Made by a program: the position numbers and the translations under genes. A stretch of 64,000 nucleotides of DNA, taken from Bacteroidota bacterium (GTDB lineage Bacteria; Bacteroidota; Bacteroidia; Bacteroidales; UBA4417). The stretch lies in contig JACAAZ010000005.1 of the NCBI GenBank assembly GCA_013376995.1, positions 124,001 through 188,000 on the forward strand. The letters are read 5' to 3'. The notes under the pieces were generated by a model. That model was not told the origin of the DNA. It saw only the letters and a program-made list of their open reading frames with translations, and searched no databases. This document shows, one piece after another, positions 1 to 9,901 of the stretch; within the stretch, counting starts at the first letter, position 1, and each line of letters begins with the position of its first letter.

Positions 1-20
1 TGCTCTTAGTATGGCAAAAT

Positions 21-50
21 AAAAAAAGCAGCTGGAATAGCTGCTTTTTT
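21..50 (-). terminator. Rho-independent terminator after the first T9SS gene
   Basis: Arms at 22-32 and 40-50 pair over 11 bp (a GCAGC core extended by A/T pairs) around a 7-nt loop. Read on the minus strand it lies just after the stop codon at 70-72. The T/A runs on both sides mean it could also terminate transcription coming from the left. Confidence 0.75.
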
Positions 51-69
51 AAAATCTAATACCGGATAA

Positions 70-1695
70 CTATTTCACAATGAGTTTGAGAACCTCTATT
101 GCGTTCGTATTCTGGTTTGCCAATCTAACCAGGTAAATGCCTTCCTTCAATTTTTCAGTTGAGGTAAATTCACCTGACTGGCTGATATTTTTTTCGAGAA
201 GTTTTGATCCGTCAACATTGAATACTGTCATATGGAACTTCTCATTTCCGGTGTACAAAGTGTTGAAACCGCTTGTGCAAGGATTTGGATAGAATGAAAT
301 AGCTGAGTTCTTAGGGTTTTCATTAAATCCAACTCCTGAATTGTTGGTAATTCTAAAGTTATCAACTTCCCAGGTTGGAGCTGAAACAGCATCGCAGGTA
401 TACTTGAAAGCTACGTGTACATTGGAGCCTGTGTAAGAACTGAGGTCAGAGAATCCTGAAGATGTCCATACCCAGCCGCCTGCTGAATAATTAATTGTGC
501 CCGGAACAGCTGTCCAGGTAGCAGTGGATGGTGCTCCTGTAGTATAATCAGTAGAAACAAATGCACTGATTCCAGAACTGCCTGTTCCATAATTCATTGC
601 AGTATAGAATTCAAGTTTAGGCGAACTTCCGCCAGGGATATTCATGCTTGGTGAAATGAGCCAGTCTTCATTTGCAACAGTAGAAGTTGCACTTACAAAA
701 CCAGTGATTTTCATACACATGCTACCATCAACACCATGAATACTGTCAAGTACCCAAACCTGGTCTCCCAGTACGCTGAATTGAGTCCAAGGTGCAAGAC
801 CATTGTTGAAATTCTGTTCGTACAAAATGGCTTGAGTTCTGCCTGATCCTGAAGGAGCAGTTCCATCTGTCTTATAGTCAACAGTAGATCCAGCATTTGT
901 ATAAGGGTAAATTTTTACATAATAATCACTGGCTGAATTAAGGCCTGCAAATGTATAACCCTGAACACCTTGTTGAACGTTTTTGGAGCCGCTGCCATCG
1001 CTTAAGTTAAGGTCATCGCCAATATAGGTTCCATCAACTGGAGCTGTGATATTGTTTGATGTGGATATTTTAACGAGGTAACCTGAAGGAAGTTGTGTCC
1101 CGGTGGCATCTGTCCATGAAGTAATAATGTTAAGTCCGGCACCGTTTACTGTAAAAGCAGTAGGATAATTGCTTGGTTCCGGATCCGGGGTTCCACCGCC
1201 AAAACTTGTCCAGCTGACGTTGTCAATAGCTACCTGTCCGGAAGTTAAACTGTTCTGCCTGAAGGTGAGCGTGAAAGTTCCGGAAACGTTGACAGCAATA
1301 GCGGAAGCATGTTTGATGATTCCTTGTTCGGCTGATGAAGTAACTGTTGTAATAAGTGTGCCGTTCACCAAAATATCAAGTGCAACTGCTGTGGAAAATA
1401 CTTGTTTGTAGTCGAAGCTGATCGTTCCAATTCCATTTGCAATACTTCCTGAAGCCATTTCAGCAGATGGGGTTTTGCCTTTAGCAAGGGTAGGAGTTGG
1501 GAGAGAAATTGCAGAGTCACCGCGGCAGGAAATATAATTCCAGGTTGAACCATCATTGCCGGTGAATGAACCAGTATGGTATGAATTTGTATTTTCAGGA
1601 AAATTCGTAAAATCTTCCAATCCCTGGGCAAAAACACCTAGCCCTGCAAAAACGAATAATGTGCAAAGGAGTAAATGGGTAATGATTTTTTTCAT
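70..1695 (-). CDS. Secreted T9SS type A cargo protein with choice-of-anchor J domain
   Basis: A 541-residue predicted extracellular protein of unknown substrate. Residues 1-24 form a signal peptide ending near FAQG. A beta-rich region and a fibronectin-III-like stretch (about 175-290) follow. Around 290-455 is a choice-of-anchor J/MAM-like jelly roll with the typical phrases EDWLISP and DNFRITN. The last ~75 residues have the T9SS type A pattern: FYPNP near the start, a VFNVDG turn, GIYLVRL and a basic end. The type IX system would export it and anchor or release it at the surface. It is monocistronic, with a terminator right after the stop. The domain calls are firm; the biological role is unknown. 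Confidence 0.85.
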   Translation of the reverse strand: MKKIITHLLLCTLFVFAGLGVFAQGLEDFTNFPENTNSYHTGSFTGNDGSTWNYISCRGDSAISLPTPTLAKGKTPSAEMASGSIANGIGTISFDYKQVFSTAVALDILVNGTLITTVTSSAEQGIIKHASAIAVNVSGTFTLTFRQNSLTSGQVAIDNVSWTSFGGGTPDPEPSNYPTAFTVNGAGLNIITSWTDATGTQLPSGYLVKISTSNNITAPVDGTYIGDDLNLSDGSGSKNVQQGVQGYTFAGLNSASDYYVKIYPYTNAGSTVDYKTDGTAPSGSGRTQAILYEQNFNNGLAPWTQFSVLGDQVWVLDSIHGVDGSMCMKITGFVSATSTVANEDWLISPSMNIPGGSSPKLEFYTAMNYGTGSSGISAFVSTDYTTGAPSTATWTAVPGTINYSAGGWVWTSSGFSDLSSYTGSNVHVAFKYTCDAVSAPTWEVDNFRITNNSGVGFNENPKNSAISFYPNPCTSGFNTLYTGNEKFHMTVFNVDGSKLLEKNISQSGEFTSTEKLKEGIYLVRLANQNTNAIEVLKLIVK

Positions 1696-1902
1696 TTGTG
1701 TGGGTTTATTGATTAATTGAGTGTCAAAAATTTACATCGTGGTTGGATTGTCGGACGGCAAATCGTAAAAGGAGGACAAAGATAATATTTTTAGTAAGCC
1801 TTTTGAGCCCATTTCAGGTGTATGTTTAAAAAAAAGAACACCTATCAATCCTTGTACTGAACGATTAATAAATGAAAATCTAGGGGTATGAGTAGAAATA
1901 AA

Positions 1903-1932
1903 AGAGGCTGTCATATTTCTATAGCAGCCTCT
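1903..1932 (-). terminator. Rho-independent terminator of dnaK
   Basis: Perfect 8-bp arms, AGAGGCTG at 1903-1910 and CAGCCTCT at 1925-1932, followed on the minus strand by a T-rich tract. It lies 22 bp past the dnaK stop. The stem core GAGGCTG recurs in the ompA terminator at 23841-23863. Confidence 0.8.
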
Positions 1933-1953
1933 TCTGTAATAAATTGAAAACCA

Positions 1954-3861
1954 CTATTTTACTTCCTCGAAATCCACATCTGTAACTTCCTGGTCAGGAG
2001 ATTTACCGGGTTGACCTTCAGGTTGTGATTGTTGATTTTCTGTTTCGGGGCCAGCTTGCTGTGAAGCTTTGTACATTTCTTCACTTGCAGCCTGCCATGC
2101 TGTGTTCAGAGAAGCCATAGCTGTATCAATACCAGCGATGTCCCTATTCTTATGTGCTTCCTTGAGTTCAGTCAGAGCCTGTTCAATCGGAGCTTTTTTA
2201 TCGGCCGGCAATTTATCTCCAAACTCTTTCAATTGTTTTTCAGTCTGGAAAATCAAGGCATCAGCGCTGTTAACCTTATCTACTTCCTCCTTCATCTTGC
2301 GATCAGATTCAGCATTTAATTCTGCTTCTTCTTTCATCTTTTTAATTTCGGCATCGGTAAGGCCTGATGAAGCTTCGATCCTGATCTGTTGCATTTTTCC
2401 GGTTCCCTTGTCCTTAGCAGAAACGTGCAGAATTCCGTTAGCATCTATATCGAAGGTAACTTCAATCTGGGGAATTCCCCTTGGAGCCGGTGGTATTCCG
2501 TCAAGATGGAACCGTCCAATACTCTTGTTGCCGTTTGCCATTGGCCTCTCGCCCTGTAGAATGTGAATCTCTACAGAAGGCTGGCTATCGGATGCTGTTG
2601 AAAATGTTTCTGATTTGCGGGTCGGTATTGTAGTATTGGATTCAATAAGTTTTGTCATAACACCGCCTAAGGTTTCGATTCCCAGCGATAATGGAGTAAC
2701 ATCAAGCAACAATACATCTTTTACTTCACCAGTTAAAACACCACCCTGGATTGCTGCACCAACTGCAACTACCTCATCCGGGTTAACGCCCTTTGACGGA
2801 ACTTTGCCAAAGAAATCTTCAACGGTCTTCTGAATGATAGGGATACGGGTCGATCCACCAACAAGAATTACTTCATTGATGTCCGAAGGTGATAAACCTG
2901 CGTCTTTCATTGCATTCCTGCATGGATCAATGGTGGAACGCACAAGGTCATCTATAAGTTGTTCAAATTTTGCCCTGCTTAGTGTACGGACAAGGTGTTT
3001 TGGAATTCCATCCACAGGCATGATGTACGGGAGATTGATTTCAGTAGAAGATGAGCTTGACAACTCGATCTTAGCCTTCTCAGCGGCTTCTTTAAGGCGT
3101 TGCAATGCCATTGGATCTTTGTGAAGATCAATGCCTTCATCTTTTTTGAATTCTTCAGCCAACCAGTCAATGATCCGCTGGTCAAAATCATCACCTCCAA
3201 GGTGAGTATTACCGTTGGTTGATTTAACTTCGAATACCCCTTCACCCAATTCAAGGATTGAAATGTCAAAGGTTCCTCCGCCGAGGTCATAAACGGCTAC
3301 TTTGATGTCTTTATGTTTTTTGTCAAGGCCGTACGCAAGAGCTGCAGCCGTCGGCTCATTGATAATTCTCTTCACTGTAAGGCCTGCTATCTCGCCGGCT
3401 TCTTTAGTAGCCTGACGCTGTGAATCGCTGAAATAAGCAGGGACTGTGATAACTGCTTCTGAAACAGTTTGACCCAGGTAATCTTCAGCCGTTTTCTTCA
3501 TTTTTTGAAGAATCATGGCAGATATTTCCTGCGGTGTATAATTCCTGTCATCAATCCGCACCCTTGGCGTGTTATTATCCCCCTTTACTACTTTGAAAGG
3601 GACTCTGCCAGTTTCAGTAGTTACCCGGTCGAAAGTTTCACCCATAAACCGCTTGATGGAGAATATAGTCTTGGTAGGATTCGTGATTGCCTGTCGTTTG
3701 GCGGGATCACCGACTTTGCGTTCACCGTTTTCTGTAAATGCAACTACTGATGGAGTTGTACGTCTTCCTTCGCTGTTGGGGATAACAACAGGTTCGTTGC
3801 CTTCCATGACAGCAACGCACGAATTGGTAGTTCCAAGATCAATTCCAATTATTTTTCCCAT
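1954..3861 (-). CDS. dnaK: Molecular chaperone DnaK (Hsp70)
   Basis: A cytoplasmic ATP-dependent chaperone that binds exposed hydrophobic segments and works with DnaJ and GrpE. At 635 residues it has the normal family length. The nucleotide-binding domain opens with [13 protein letters not shown] and contains the phosphate loop DLGGGTFD and the VGGSTRIP motif. The substrate-binding domain follows from about 390 ([14 protein letters not shown]), then a helical lid with a Gln/Pro-rich tail ending in DVDFEEVK, the usual DnaK C-terminus. dnaJ and grpE are not in the window, so it stands alone with its own terminator. Several long open frames on the opposite strand are by-products of its codon use. 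Confidence 0.98.
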   Translation of the reverse strand: MGKIIGIDLGTTNSCVAVMEGNEPVVIPNSEGRRTTPSVVAFTENGERKVGDPAKRQAITNPTKTIFSIKRFMGETFDRVTTETGRVPFKVVKGDNNTPRVRIDDRNYTPQEISAMILQKMKKTAEDYLGQTVSEAVITVPAYFSDSQRQATKEAGEIAGLTVKRIINEPTAAALAYGLDKKHKDIKVAVYDLGGGTFDISILELGEGVFEVKSTNGNTHLGGDDFDQRIIDWLAEEFKKDEGIDLHKDPMALQRLKEAAEKAKIELSSSSSTEINLPYIMPVDGIPKHLVRTLSRAKFEQLIDDLVRSTIDPCRNAMKDAGLSPSDINEVILVGGSTRIPIIQKTVEDFFGKVPSKGVNPDEVVAVGAAIQGGVLTGEVKDVLLLDVTPLSLGIETLGGVMTKLIESNTTIPTRKSETFSTASDSQPSVEIHILQGERPMANGNKSIGRFHLDGIPPAPRGIPQIEVTFDIDANGILHVSAKDKGTGKMQQIRIEASSGLTDAEIKKMKEEAELNAESDRKMKEEVDKVNSADALIFQTEKQLKEFGDKLPADKKAPIEQALTELKEAHKNRDIAGIDTAMASLNTAWQAASEEMYKASQQAGPETENQQSQPEGQPGKSPDQEVTDVDFEEVK

Positions 3862-4155
3862 TATTGATAGGTAATTAAAGTTATTGTAAAGTGTTTAAAT
3901 TCTTTGTCATGTTTGAGCAGTCAATCACTATGCCAATAGTCTAACTTATCCTGAGTTCCCGGATGTTTTTTGAAATTTCCGGATTCCTGATGATTTAGTT
4001 ATGTATACAAGTAATTAATAATCAATTCATTGAATCAATGAACCTATTTTGTATTGTACTTGTGGAATGATGACAGGCTGCATGTGCAGCACCCATTGAA
4101 TTATGACAAAACGTCATGATTCAAGAAACGAAGGCCTGGGGAGAAAAGAATTCTG
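3862..4155. other. Intergenic region upstream of dnaK
   Basis: A 294-bp AT-rich gap between the lipoprotein stop and the dnaK start. On the minus strand a box at 3876-3883 reads TAACTTTA, one mismatch from TAnnTTTG, and could be the dnaK promoter. The palindrome GCTGCATGTGCAGC at 4077-4090 has no room for a loop and no T-run, so it is not a convincing terminator. No CIRCE-type inverted repeat was seen. Confidence 0.35.
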
Positions 4156-5151
4156 TTAATTGGCAAAGAAGTGCAGGTTAGTGGTGTTCTGAAGTTCTGC
4201 CTTTGTTATATCATTTACCTTCGCTACACTGTGCTTGATGAAGTGGCAGGAAAATACTCCTATACCATTATTGATATTTGAATAAACCGGTTTTTCAAGC
4301 AGAAGGCCAGTAGTAGGACCGTTCAATTCAAGATAGGTATTAAATTCATCCCCTACAACGGTGAAGGATATATCGAAATGATCAGGTATCCTGACAAGAA
4401 CCGCTTCTTCTTTAGCTTGGTCAGTATAGGGTATCTGGGTTTCACAAAGGTTATAGAACTGCTCGTTTTTGTATCCAATCGACATTTCCTTGCCTCCTTC
4501 CACATCGGCAGAAACAGTCGAGGGGAACACCCAGTCAATAACTCGCATAAGAGTATCATTGGGACTTGAACTTTCCTTGAAATAAAACCTGATAACTGGA
4601 AGGTAAAGACGGCCATTAACTGCAGATCTCCATTTCAGTTCCTGAGTAGTGGTAATCTTCCGGTCAAAGCCGATTTTCAGGGAAGATGGTTTTATGATCG
4701 AGAAATCCTGGATCAGATTAGTCCTGGAAGTAACCAGGTTTTTGCTAATGGTATCTTCAACAAATAAATTGTAAGTATGATATTTGTTAAGCTTTACAGA
4801 GGTAGCATACATTTTTTGATTAGGGGAATAGAATACCCCGGTATCCTTATCATAGATACTGGCAGTATCCATTGTGATTGTGCTGAATTTCCCGGCTGAA
4901 TCAACATCCTGCATCCAAACCTTTACTTCTGGTCCAAATGCACTTGAATCTGCCTGCTGGGCATATACCAACGCATTTCCCTTGCCAAGGAAAGCCTTGG
5001 TGATACGCAGGTAGTGAATGGAATCTGTTTGATCCAGGAGTCCATAAACTACGGCAATTTCTTTATAGCTGGCTGTAACATCAAAATCCGTCTTGCATGA
5101 AAATACGGGCAGAATGAGAAAGAATAAGAAAATCTTCAAAAGTGATTTCAT
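4156..5151 (-). CDS. Putative envelope lipoprotein, unknown function
   Basis: A 331-residue protein starting MKSLLKIFLF, with a hydrophobic signal and a lipobox (PVFSC) at residues 17-21, so it is predicted to be lipidated and exported. The rest is beta-rich, with no catalytic motif that I recognise. The layout loosely recalls the DUF4249 group of Bacteroidetes lipoproteins, but I cannot confirm membership. The open frame can be extended nine codons upstream. I chose the inner ATG because it directly precedes the signal peptide and because a perfect minus-strand TAnnTTTG box (5176-5183) overlaps the longer start. Confidence 0.7.
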   Translation of the reverse strand: MKSLLKIFLFFLILPVFSCKTDFDVTASYKEIAVVYGLLDQTDSIHYLRITKAFLGKGNALVYAQQADSSAFGPEVKVWMQDVDSAGKFSTITMDTASIYDKDTGVFYSPNQKMYATSVKLNKYHTYNLFVEDTISKNLVTSRTNLIQDFSIIKPSSLKIGFDRKITTTQELKWRSAVNGRLYLPVIRFYFKESSSPNDTLMRVIDWVFPSTVSADVEGGKEMSIGYKNEQFYNLCETQIPYTDQAKEEAVLVRIPDHFDISFTVVGDEFNTYLELNGPTTGLLLEKPVYSNINNGIGVFSCHFIKHSVAKVNDITKAELQNTTNLHFFAN

Positions 5152-5175
5152 GGAAGGGAATTCAAAACAACCTTG

Positions 5176-5183
5176 CAAAAATA
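5176..5183 (-). promoter_or_regulatory. TAnnTTTG -7 box of the lipoprotein gene
   Basis: Minus-strand TATTTTTG lies 24 bp upstream of the ATG at 5151. It is a perfect match to the Bacteroidetes -7 consensus, but no good -33 TTTG was found. The motif is short enough to occur by chance. Confidence 0.45.
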
Positions 5184-5248
5184 GCCAATATTACAAAGGG
5201 TTTCATCTCATTCTTAACGATAATTTCAGTTAAGCTTTCAAATCTTTG

Positions 5249-5256
5249 TAGTTTTG
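5249..5256 (+). promoter_or_regulatory. TAnnTTTG -7 box of the panB operon
   Basis: TAGTTTTG is a perfect -7 match about 77 bp upstream of the chosen panB start. No clear -33 element is visible. Confidence 0.4.
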
Positions 5257-5333
5257 TATCCTGGTAAATGGCTTAGAGAAGCAGAAAACGACAATTCATG
5301 ATCAATACTGAACTGCAAGAAATAAAGCGAGAT

Positions 5334-6149
5334 ATGGCAAAAACAGGAAGTGTTACAAAAGTTACCACGCATGTATTGCAGGAGATGAAGCTCAAAGGCG
5401 TCAAAATCGCTATGCTTACTGCCTATGATTTTTCGATGGCACGGCTTCTTGATAGGGCCGGGATAGATATCATCCTGGTTGGAGATTCCGCATCCAATGT
5501 CATGGCAGGGCATACCAGCACATTGCCCATAACTCTTGACCAGATGATCTACCATGCTTCTTCGGTGGTAAGAGGTGTAAGCAGGGCATTGGTAGTTGTA
5601 GACATGCCATTTGGTACCTACCAGGGTAATTGGAAAGAAGCACTGCAATCTGCAATACGCATAATGAAAGAATCAGGGGCTGATGCCGTGAAACTTGAAG
5701 GTGGCATTGAGGTTATTGAATCGGTAGAGAGGATATTGTCTGCCGGCATACCTGTGATGGGTCACCTTGGACTTACGCCTCAATCCATTCATAAGTTTGG
5801 TACTTACGTGGTTCGCGCAACTGATGAAATTGAAGCCAGGAAACTCGTTGATGATTCTCGTCTTCTTGAGAAAGCTGGTTGCTTTTCCCTTGTTTTGGAG
5901 AAGATTCCAGCTAAATTGGGAGAAGAGGTTGCCAGGAATGCCAAGATCCCTGTGATAGGAATTGGAGCAGGCGGGCATGTTGACGGGCAGGTATTGGTGC
6001 TTCATGATATGCTTGGGATTACAACAGAATTCTCTCCGCGGTTCCTCCGCAGGTATCTCAACCTGAGTGACGAAATCATTCATTCTGTTGAAAGATACAT
6101 CTCAGATGTAAAACTTCTGGATTTCCCTAATGAACGCGAACAATATTAA
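5334..6149 (+). CDS. panB: 3-methyl-2-oxobutanoate hydroxymethyltransferase
   Basis: Transfers a hydroxymethyl group from methylenetetrahydrofolate to alpha-ketoisovalerate, giving ketopantoate, the first committed step of pantothenate and CoA synthesis. Family landmarks are [21 protein letters not shown] (metal-binding Asp), [23 protein letters not shown] and VIGIGAG. The C-terminus [15 protein letters not shown] is typical of Bacteroidetes PanB. The start at 5334 (MAKTGSVTK) gives 271 residues, close to family length. An in-frame ATG at 5298 would add 12 unconserved residues and cannot be excluded. The end overlaps the next gene by 20 bp, so the two are probably translated from one mRNA. 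Confidence 0.93.
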   Translation: MAKTGSVTKVTTHVLQEMKLKGVKIAMLTAYDFSMARLLDRAGIDIILVGDSASNVMAGHTSTLPITLDQMIYHASSVVRGVSRALVVVDMPFGTYQGNWKEALQSAIRIMKESGADAVKLEGGIEVIESVERILSAGIPVMGHLGLTPQSIHKFGTYVVRATDEIEARKLVDDSRLLEKAGCFSLVLEKIPAKLGEEVARNAKIPVIGIGAGGHVDGQVLVLHDMLGITTEFSPRFLRRYLNLSDEIIHSVERYISDVKLLDFPNEREQY

Positions 6150-6849
6150 ACCTACCGGGATTATCAGGGTAGATTCTCAGGTTCTGTTCGAAGACAACCA
6201 CATTATTGTTGTCAATAAATTACCTTCCCAGATAGTTCAGGGTGACAAAACCGGTGATGCTCCATTATCGGATTTGCTGAAGAGTTATATCAAAGAAAAA
6301 TATTCAAAACCAGGGGAGGTTTTCCTTGGGGTTGTTCACCGGCTTGACCGTCCGGTAAGCGGGGCCACAATTTTTGCTCGTACAAGCAAGGCATTAAGCA
6401 GGCTTAATGAGATGCTCAAAAACCGGGAAATCAACAAAAGATACTGGGCCGTTGTTAAAAATCAACCTCCTGATGATCAAGGGACTTTAGTGCATTATTT
6501 GCTTAGGGATGAATCCAAAAATAAATCTTTCATAGTCCCTGAAAACAAAAGGAATTCACAAAGGGCAGAACTAAAATATCGAATTGTTGGGAAAAGTGAT
6601 TCCTTCTACCTGCTTGAGATTGATCTTATGACAGGCAGGCATCACCAAATCCGGGCACAACTATCGGCTATAGGTTGTCCCATAAAGGGGGACCTGAAAT
6701 ATGGATTTGCTCGTTCAAATCCGGATGGTTCCATTCATTTACATGCAAGAAAAATTATTTTTGTCCATCCGGTGAAAAAAGAATTGATTTCTGTAATTGC
6801 CGATCCTCCCAATGATCCGGTTTGGAATTTTTTTCTCACAAATAGCTAG
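6130..6849 (+). CDS. RluA-family RNA pseudouridine synthase
   Basis: Converts selected uridines in rRNA or tRNA to pseudouridine. The catalytic motif appears as [16 protein letters not shown], with the nucleophilic Asp in [18 protein letters not shown] and a late LHARKI segment are also RluA-type. At 239 residues it is a short form without an S4 domain, so the exact target base cannot be assigned. The start codon lies inside the last codons of panB (20-bp overlap), which indicates translational coupling, although the two functions are unrelated. Confidence 0.9.
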   Translation: MNANNIKPTGIIRVDSQVLFEDNHIIVVNKLPSQIVQGDKTGDAPLSDLLKSYIKEKYSKPGEVFLGVVHRLDRPVSGATIFARTSKALSRLNEMLKNREINKRYWAVVKNQPPDDQGTLVHYLLRDESKNKSFIVPENKRNSQRAELKYRIVGKSDSFYLLEIDLMTGRHHQIRAQLSAIGCPIKGDLKYGFARSNPDGSIHLHARKIIFVHPVKKELISVIADPPNDPVWNFFLTNS

Positions 6850-7210
6850 ATTTTATTAACATTTTTTCTGAATTTTTCATATTATTTATTTCTGATAGGT
6901 AAAAAGTTGGAAAATTGTTCCATTTCAGGCATAATTTGGGAAAACATTCCCAAAAACGGACAAAAATTAGATTATTAGAAATTGTCACTTTAGCATAATT
7001 GTTTGATATTCAGTGAAAAGATATTTAAGGCATGTATTTTGCTAACATCTTTGCGTGAAAATTACTGCACTGGCACGATTAGATATAACCTGAGCAAAGT
7101 AATTGTTTAAGTTTCTGTTTACCAGCCTATTAAAATTTTTGCACACAACTCAGAACACTTCTGTTTACTTCCCAAAAACAAACAGTAATTAATTTGACAT
7201 TGCCGCATCC
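6850..7210. other. Intergenic region with an inverted repeat
   Basis: A 361-bp AT-rich gap. It contains the inverted repeat TTTGGGAA-N4-TTCCCAAA at 6935-6954 with no T-run after it, so it looks more like a protein-binding site or RNA hairpin than a terminator. CATCTTTG at 7046-7053 is one base from the -7 consensus and might start transcription toward 7211. No small gene was supported. Confidence 0.35.
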
Positions 7211-9349
7211 ATGTTTTCGATTTTAAAACATATAACCTTCAGCATCTTCCTTCTCTTGATGGGGCTTTTCGCCACTGGCAGGGAGGGTGCAAAGTTATAT
7301 ACAGCTGGAAACAACCTGGTGTGGAATCAGCCAAATACCTGGTCAACCTCAGTAAGTGGGCCAGGCAGCAGCATTACCCCTCAATCAAATGATACCCTGG
7401 TTATCAGGAATTCGGTTATTCTCAATACCGATTTTGTAATCTTTGGTTATGGAAGAGTTGAGGTTACTCCAACCGGTAATTTAAAAGGCAATAATTTTTC
7501 ACTTTCCCTGTCCGGTAATTCATTTTTATCCTGCCAGGGTGAAATCATGATTTCTCATCTTCAAATTGACGGGAATTCAAGTCTAGACATTCAGGCTGGA
7601 GGGGTTCTTGCTGTATTAGAAGGATTTCAGAATAATTCACTTGTTCCTGTCCAGGTTGCAGGCAAACTGCTTGTTTCCGGTATGTTGAGTTGTGGCGATT
7701 TAGTTAACCAGCAGGCTTCTATCATTGGGTCAGGTATTGTCAGCAGCTCAAATTTCAATGGGTCAGGTGAAATTATGACTTATAGTCCATGCAGTTCTGT
7801 ACCACAAGGATCTTTACTTACAGAGAACAATTGGACAGGTATTAACAGTGCTGATTGGAATGATCCCATGAATTGGACCGGCTCAATCATACCTACTACC
7901 CAAACAAATATTTCCATTCTGAATTCAGGTCACACACTTGAACTATCAGGATCGGGATTCTGTCACAATCTTTACCTGAGTCCCGGTTCCAAATTGGATC
8001 TGCTTCCAACCTCCATCTTAACTGTTGATGGTAACCTTTCCATTGACCCTGCTGCAACCCTTTTGCTTAAAAGCACTTCTTCACAGTATGCTTCCTTATT
8101 GAATAAAGGAACTGTTAGCGGTAAGATTCGTTCTGAGATTCATATAGACCAGAACTCCAATACATTGGTTTCTTCACCAGTTGCGGAGGCTCAATCCGGA
8201 GTTTTCATCAATATGTATCTGCATCAATTCAATGAATCATCCAATGATTGGGGGAATTATATAGTTCCTACCGATGTTCAGATGACTCCCATGCTTGGTT
8301 ATGGATTATATTCGGCGTTTCCTTCAACACGTTATTTTGAAGGCATGCCTAACACAGGCGAGTTTTCACAGGTAGTTACTGCTGATAATGAAGGCTGGAA
8401 CCTGATTGGAAATCCTTATCCCTGTTATCTGGATTGGCAGTCGGATTCAAAAAATGTTTCAGGCTGGTCACGCAACTCCATTAATACAGCCATTTATTAC
8501 CCGGATCCTTCGGGCTCTGGAAATTATTCGGTATATATTCCCGGCTCTGATGATGCATCTTTAAATCATGGAAGCAGATATATTGCCCCTATGCAAGGGT
8601 TCTTCGTAAAGGCCAGGCAGAATGGAGCAGTACAGGTTAATCCTAGTGCTTTTGCAAGTTCTGTCTCCTCAGATATCTCATTACATTCTACAGCCCTTAA
8701 ATTTAGAGTTGAAGGTGGCGGATACAGTGATGAAGCTTTAATAAGATTCAATTCCGGATCCTCTGTAGATTTTGATGATTCCTATGATGCATATAAGATG
8801 ACCGGGGCAAAGGATGCTCCCGCAATCTACTCTGCTCTCAGCGACGGAACACAGTTAGCCATCAATACATTACCTTCAGTTAGTTCAGACCTGCTTGTTC
8901 CTGTCGGAATGACTTGCAACAATAATGCTGAATACAAACTCATCGTCAACGGAATTTCCAACTTTGAATACCGCTATCCACTCACACTCGAGGATAGGCT
9001 AACGAATACATTCGTTGACCTTCGCAGTGACTCCACCTACTCATTTCTTAGCTCACCCAGCTCAGATCCAAATCGGTTTATCCTGCATTTTGATGTAATT
9101 GCAGGTACAACTGAACCGCTTTCCAGCCATCCCTTAATAACCGTTGTAGATGGAAACATTAGGCTCACCGGCGACAATAATCACAATACGAGGGTTGATG
9201 TTTTTGGATTGGATGGAAGGCTTATTGTCCACAATGTTGGAACCTTGTCTCCTGCTATGACTATCCCTTTCCAGGGCAATCATGGAATTTATCTCGTTAC
9301 GATTACTACTAATACTGCTACATATGCTCAAAAAATTTATGCAGACTAG
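7211..9349 (+). CDS. Large secreted T9SS type A sorting-domain protein
   Basis: A 712-residue exported protein. A hydrophobic signal occupies about residues 1-23. The middle is beta-rich, with a parallel-repeat-like section (DTLVIRNSVIL, GRVEVTPTGNL) of the kind found in Bacteroidetes cell-surface proteins, and then a region with GWNLIGNPYP, a phrase common before T9SS domains. The last ~80 residues (DVFGLDGRLIV, GIYLVTI) form a T9SS type A sorting domain. No enzymatic motif was recognised, so the function is unknown. A receiver-domain gene follows 43 bp downstream with no terminator between, suggesting one transcript. Confidence 0.8.
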   Translation: MFSILKHITFSIFLLLMGLFATGREGAKLYTAGNNLVWNQPNTWSTSVSGPGSSITPQSNDTLVIRNSVILNTDFVIFGYGRVEVTPTGNLKGNNFSLSLSGNSFLSCQGEIMISHLQIDGNSSLDIQAGGVLAVLEGFQNNSLVPVQVAGKLLVSGMLSCGDLVNQQASIIGSGIVSSSNFNGSGEIMTYSPCSSVPQGSLLTENNWTGINSADWNDPMNWTGSIIPTTQTNISILNSGHTLELSGSGFCHNLYLSPGSKLDLLPTSILTVDGNLSIDPAATLLLKSTSSQYASLLNKGTVSGKIRSEIHIDQNSNTLVSSPVAEAQSGVFINMYLHQFNESSNDWGNYIVPTDVQMTPMLGYGLYSAFPSTRYFEGMPNTGEFSQVVTADNEGWNLIGNPYPCYLDWQSDSKNVSGWSRNSINTAIYYPDPSGSGNYSVYIPGSDDASLNHGSRYIAPMQGFFVKARQNGAVQVNPSAFASSVSSDISLHSTALKFRVEGGGYSDEALIRFNSGSSVDFDDSYDAYKMTGAKDAPAIYSALSDGTQLAINTLPSVSSDLLVPVGMTCNNNAEYKLIVNGISNFEYRYPLTLEDRLTNTFVDLRSDSTYSFLSSPSSDPNRFILHFDVIAGTTEPLSSHPLITVVDGNIRLTGDNNHNTRVDVFGLDGRLIVHNVGTLSPAMTIPFQGNHGIYLVTITTNTATYAQKIYAD

Positions 9350-9392
9350 CTTTTCTGCCATCCCTAAAAAACTAAAGGAATTTAAATCATAT

Positions 9393-9779
9393 ATGCCTGA
9401 GAACATGAAAAAACTAAACATTCTGCTTGCAGAAGATGATGAAATGATCGAGAAGATTACTTCTTTCTATCTTCGAAGAATTGGACACGAGGTTGATGTA
9501 GCTAAAAACGGAAATGAAGCTATATCAATGTTCCAAAACAGGCAATATGATTTGATACTAATGGATATTCAAATGCCTGAGATGGATGGTTTGCAGGCAG
9601 TAAAAGAAATCCGTAAGATTGAGGAGAACTACCGGAAGATAGGACATACCACAATCATTGCCATAACTACAAATCCCAATAAGGAAGAATGTATTGAGGC
9701 TGGTGTTGACGGTTATGCCCAAAAGCCTTTCAGCTTTGAAGAGTTTAATTCACTTTTCTATCAGTTTAATCTGGTTTGA
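9393..9779 (+). CDS. Stand-alone response-regulator receiver protein
   Basis: A 128-residue CheY-like single domain. The acidic pair is D15/D16 (LLAEDDEM), the phospho-acceptor is D58 (LILMDIQMPEMDG), the switch Thr is near 92-93 and the conserved Lys is K111 (YAQKPF). No output domain follows, so it would act by binding a partner or relaying phosphate. The open frame extends back into the previous gene. I start at the MPEN codon after an AAAGGAA stretch; MKKLN at 9405 is also possible. No histidine kinase is encoded nearby. Its gene probably shares a transcript with the secreted protein before it. Confidence 0.85.
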   Translation: MPENMKKLNILLAEDDEMIEKITSFYLRRIGHEVDVAKNGNEAISMFQNRQYDLILMDIQMPEMDGLQAVKEIRKIEENYRKIGHTTIIAITTNPNKEECIEAGVDGYAQKPFSFEEFNSLFYQFNLV

Positions 9780-9872
9780 TCCTCGTCTGAATTCCTTTAA
9801 TGCTAATAATACTTATTAATACTTACTTATACCAGTAATACTGTATTTTCCGATTGTGCTAATTTTTTTCGG

Positions 9873-9880
9873 TAATTTTG
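9873..9880 (+). promoter_or_regulatory. TAnnTTTG -7 box before the metalloprotease gene
   Basis: TAATTTTG lies 21 bp before the ATG at 9902. It overlaps the alternative TTG start at 9878, which argues for the ATG. Confidence 0.5.
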
Positions 9881-9901
9881 GTGCGTTTAGCACCCGGGGA
9901 T

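Noticed and set aside
2069-3874. Several long open frames on the plus strand opposite dnaK
   Set aside because: They lie wholly within a firm dnaK gene, have no recognisable domains, and reflect the codon use of the true strand.
4077-4090. GCTGCATGTGCAGC palindrome upstream of dnaK
   Set aside because: The centre leaves no loop, there is no T-run, and it could be chance.
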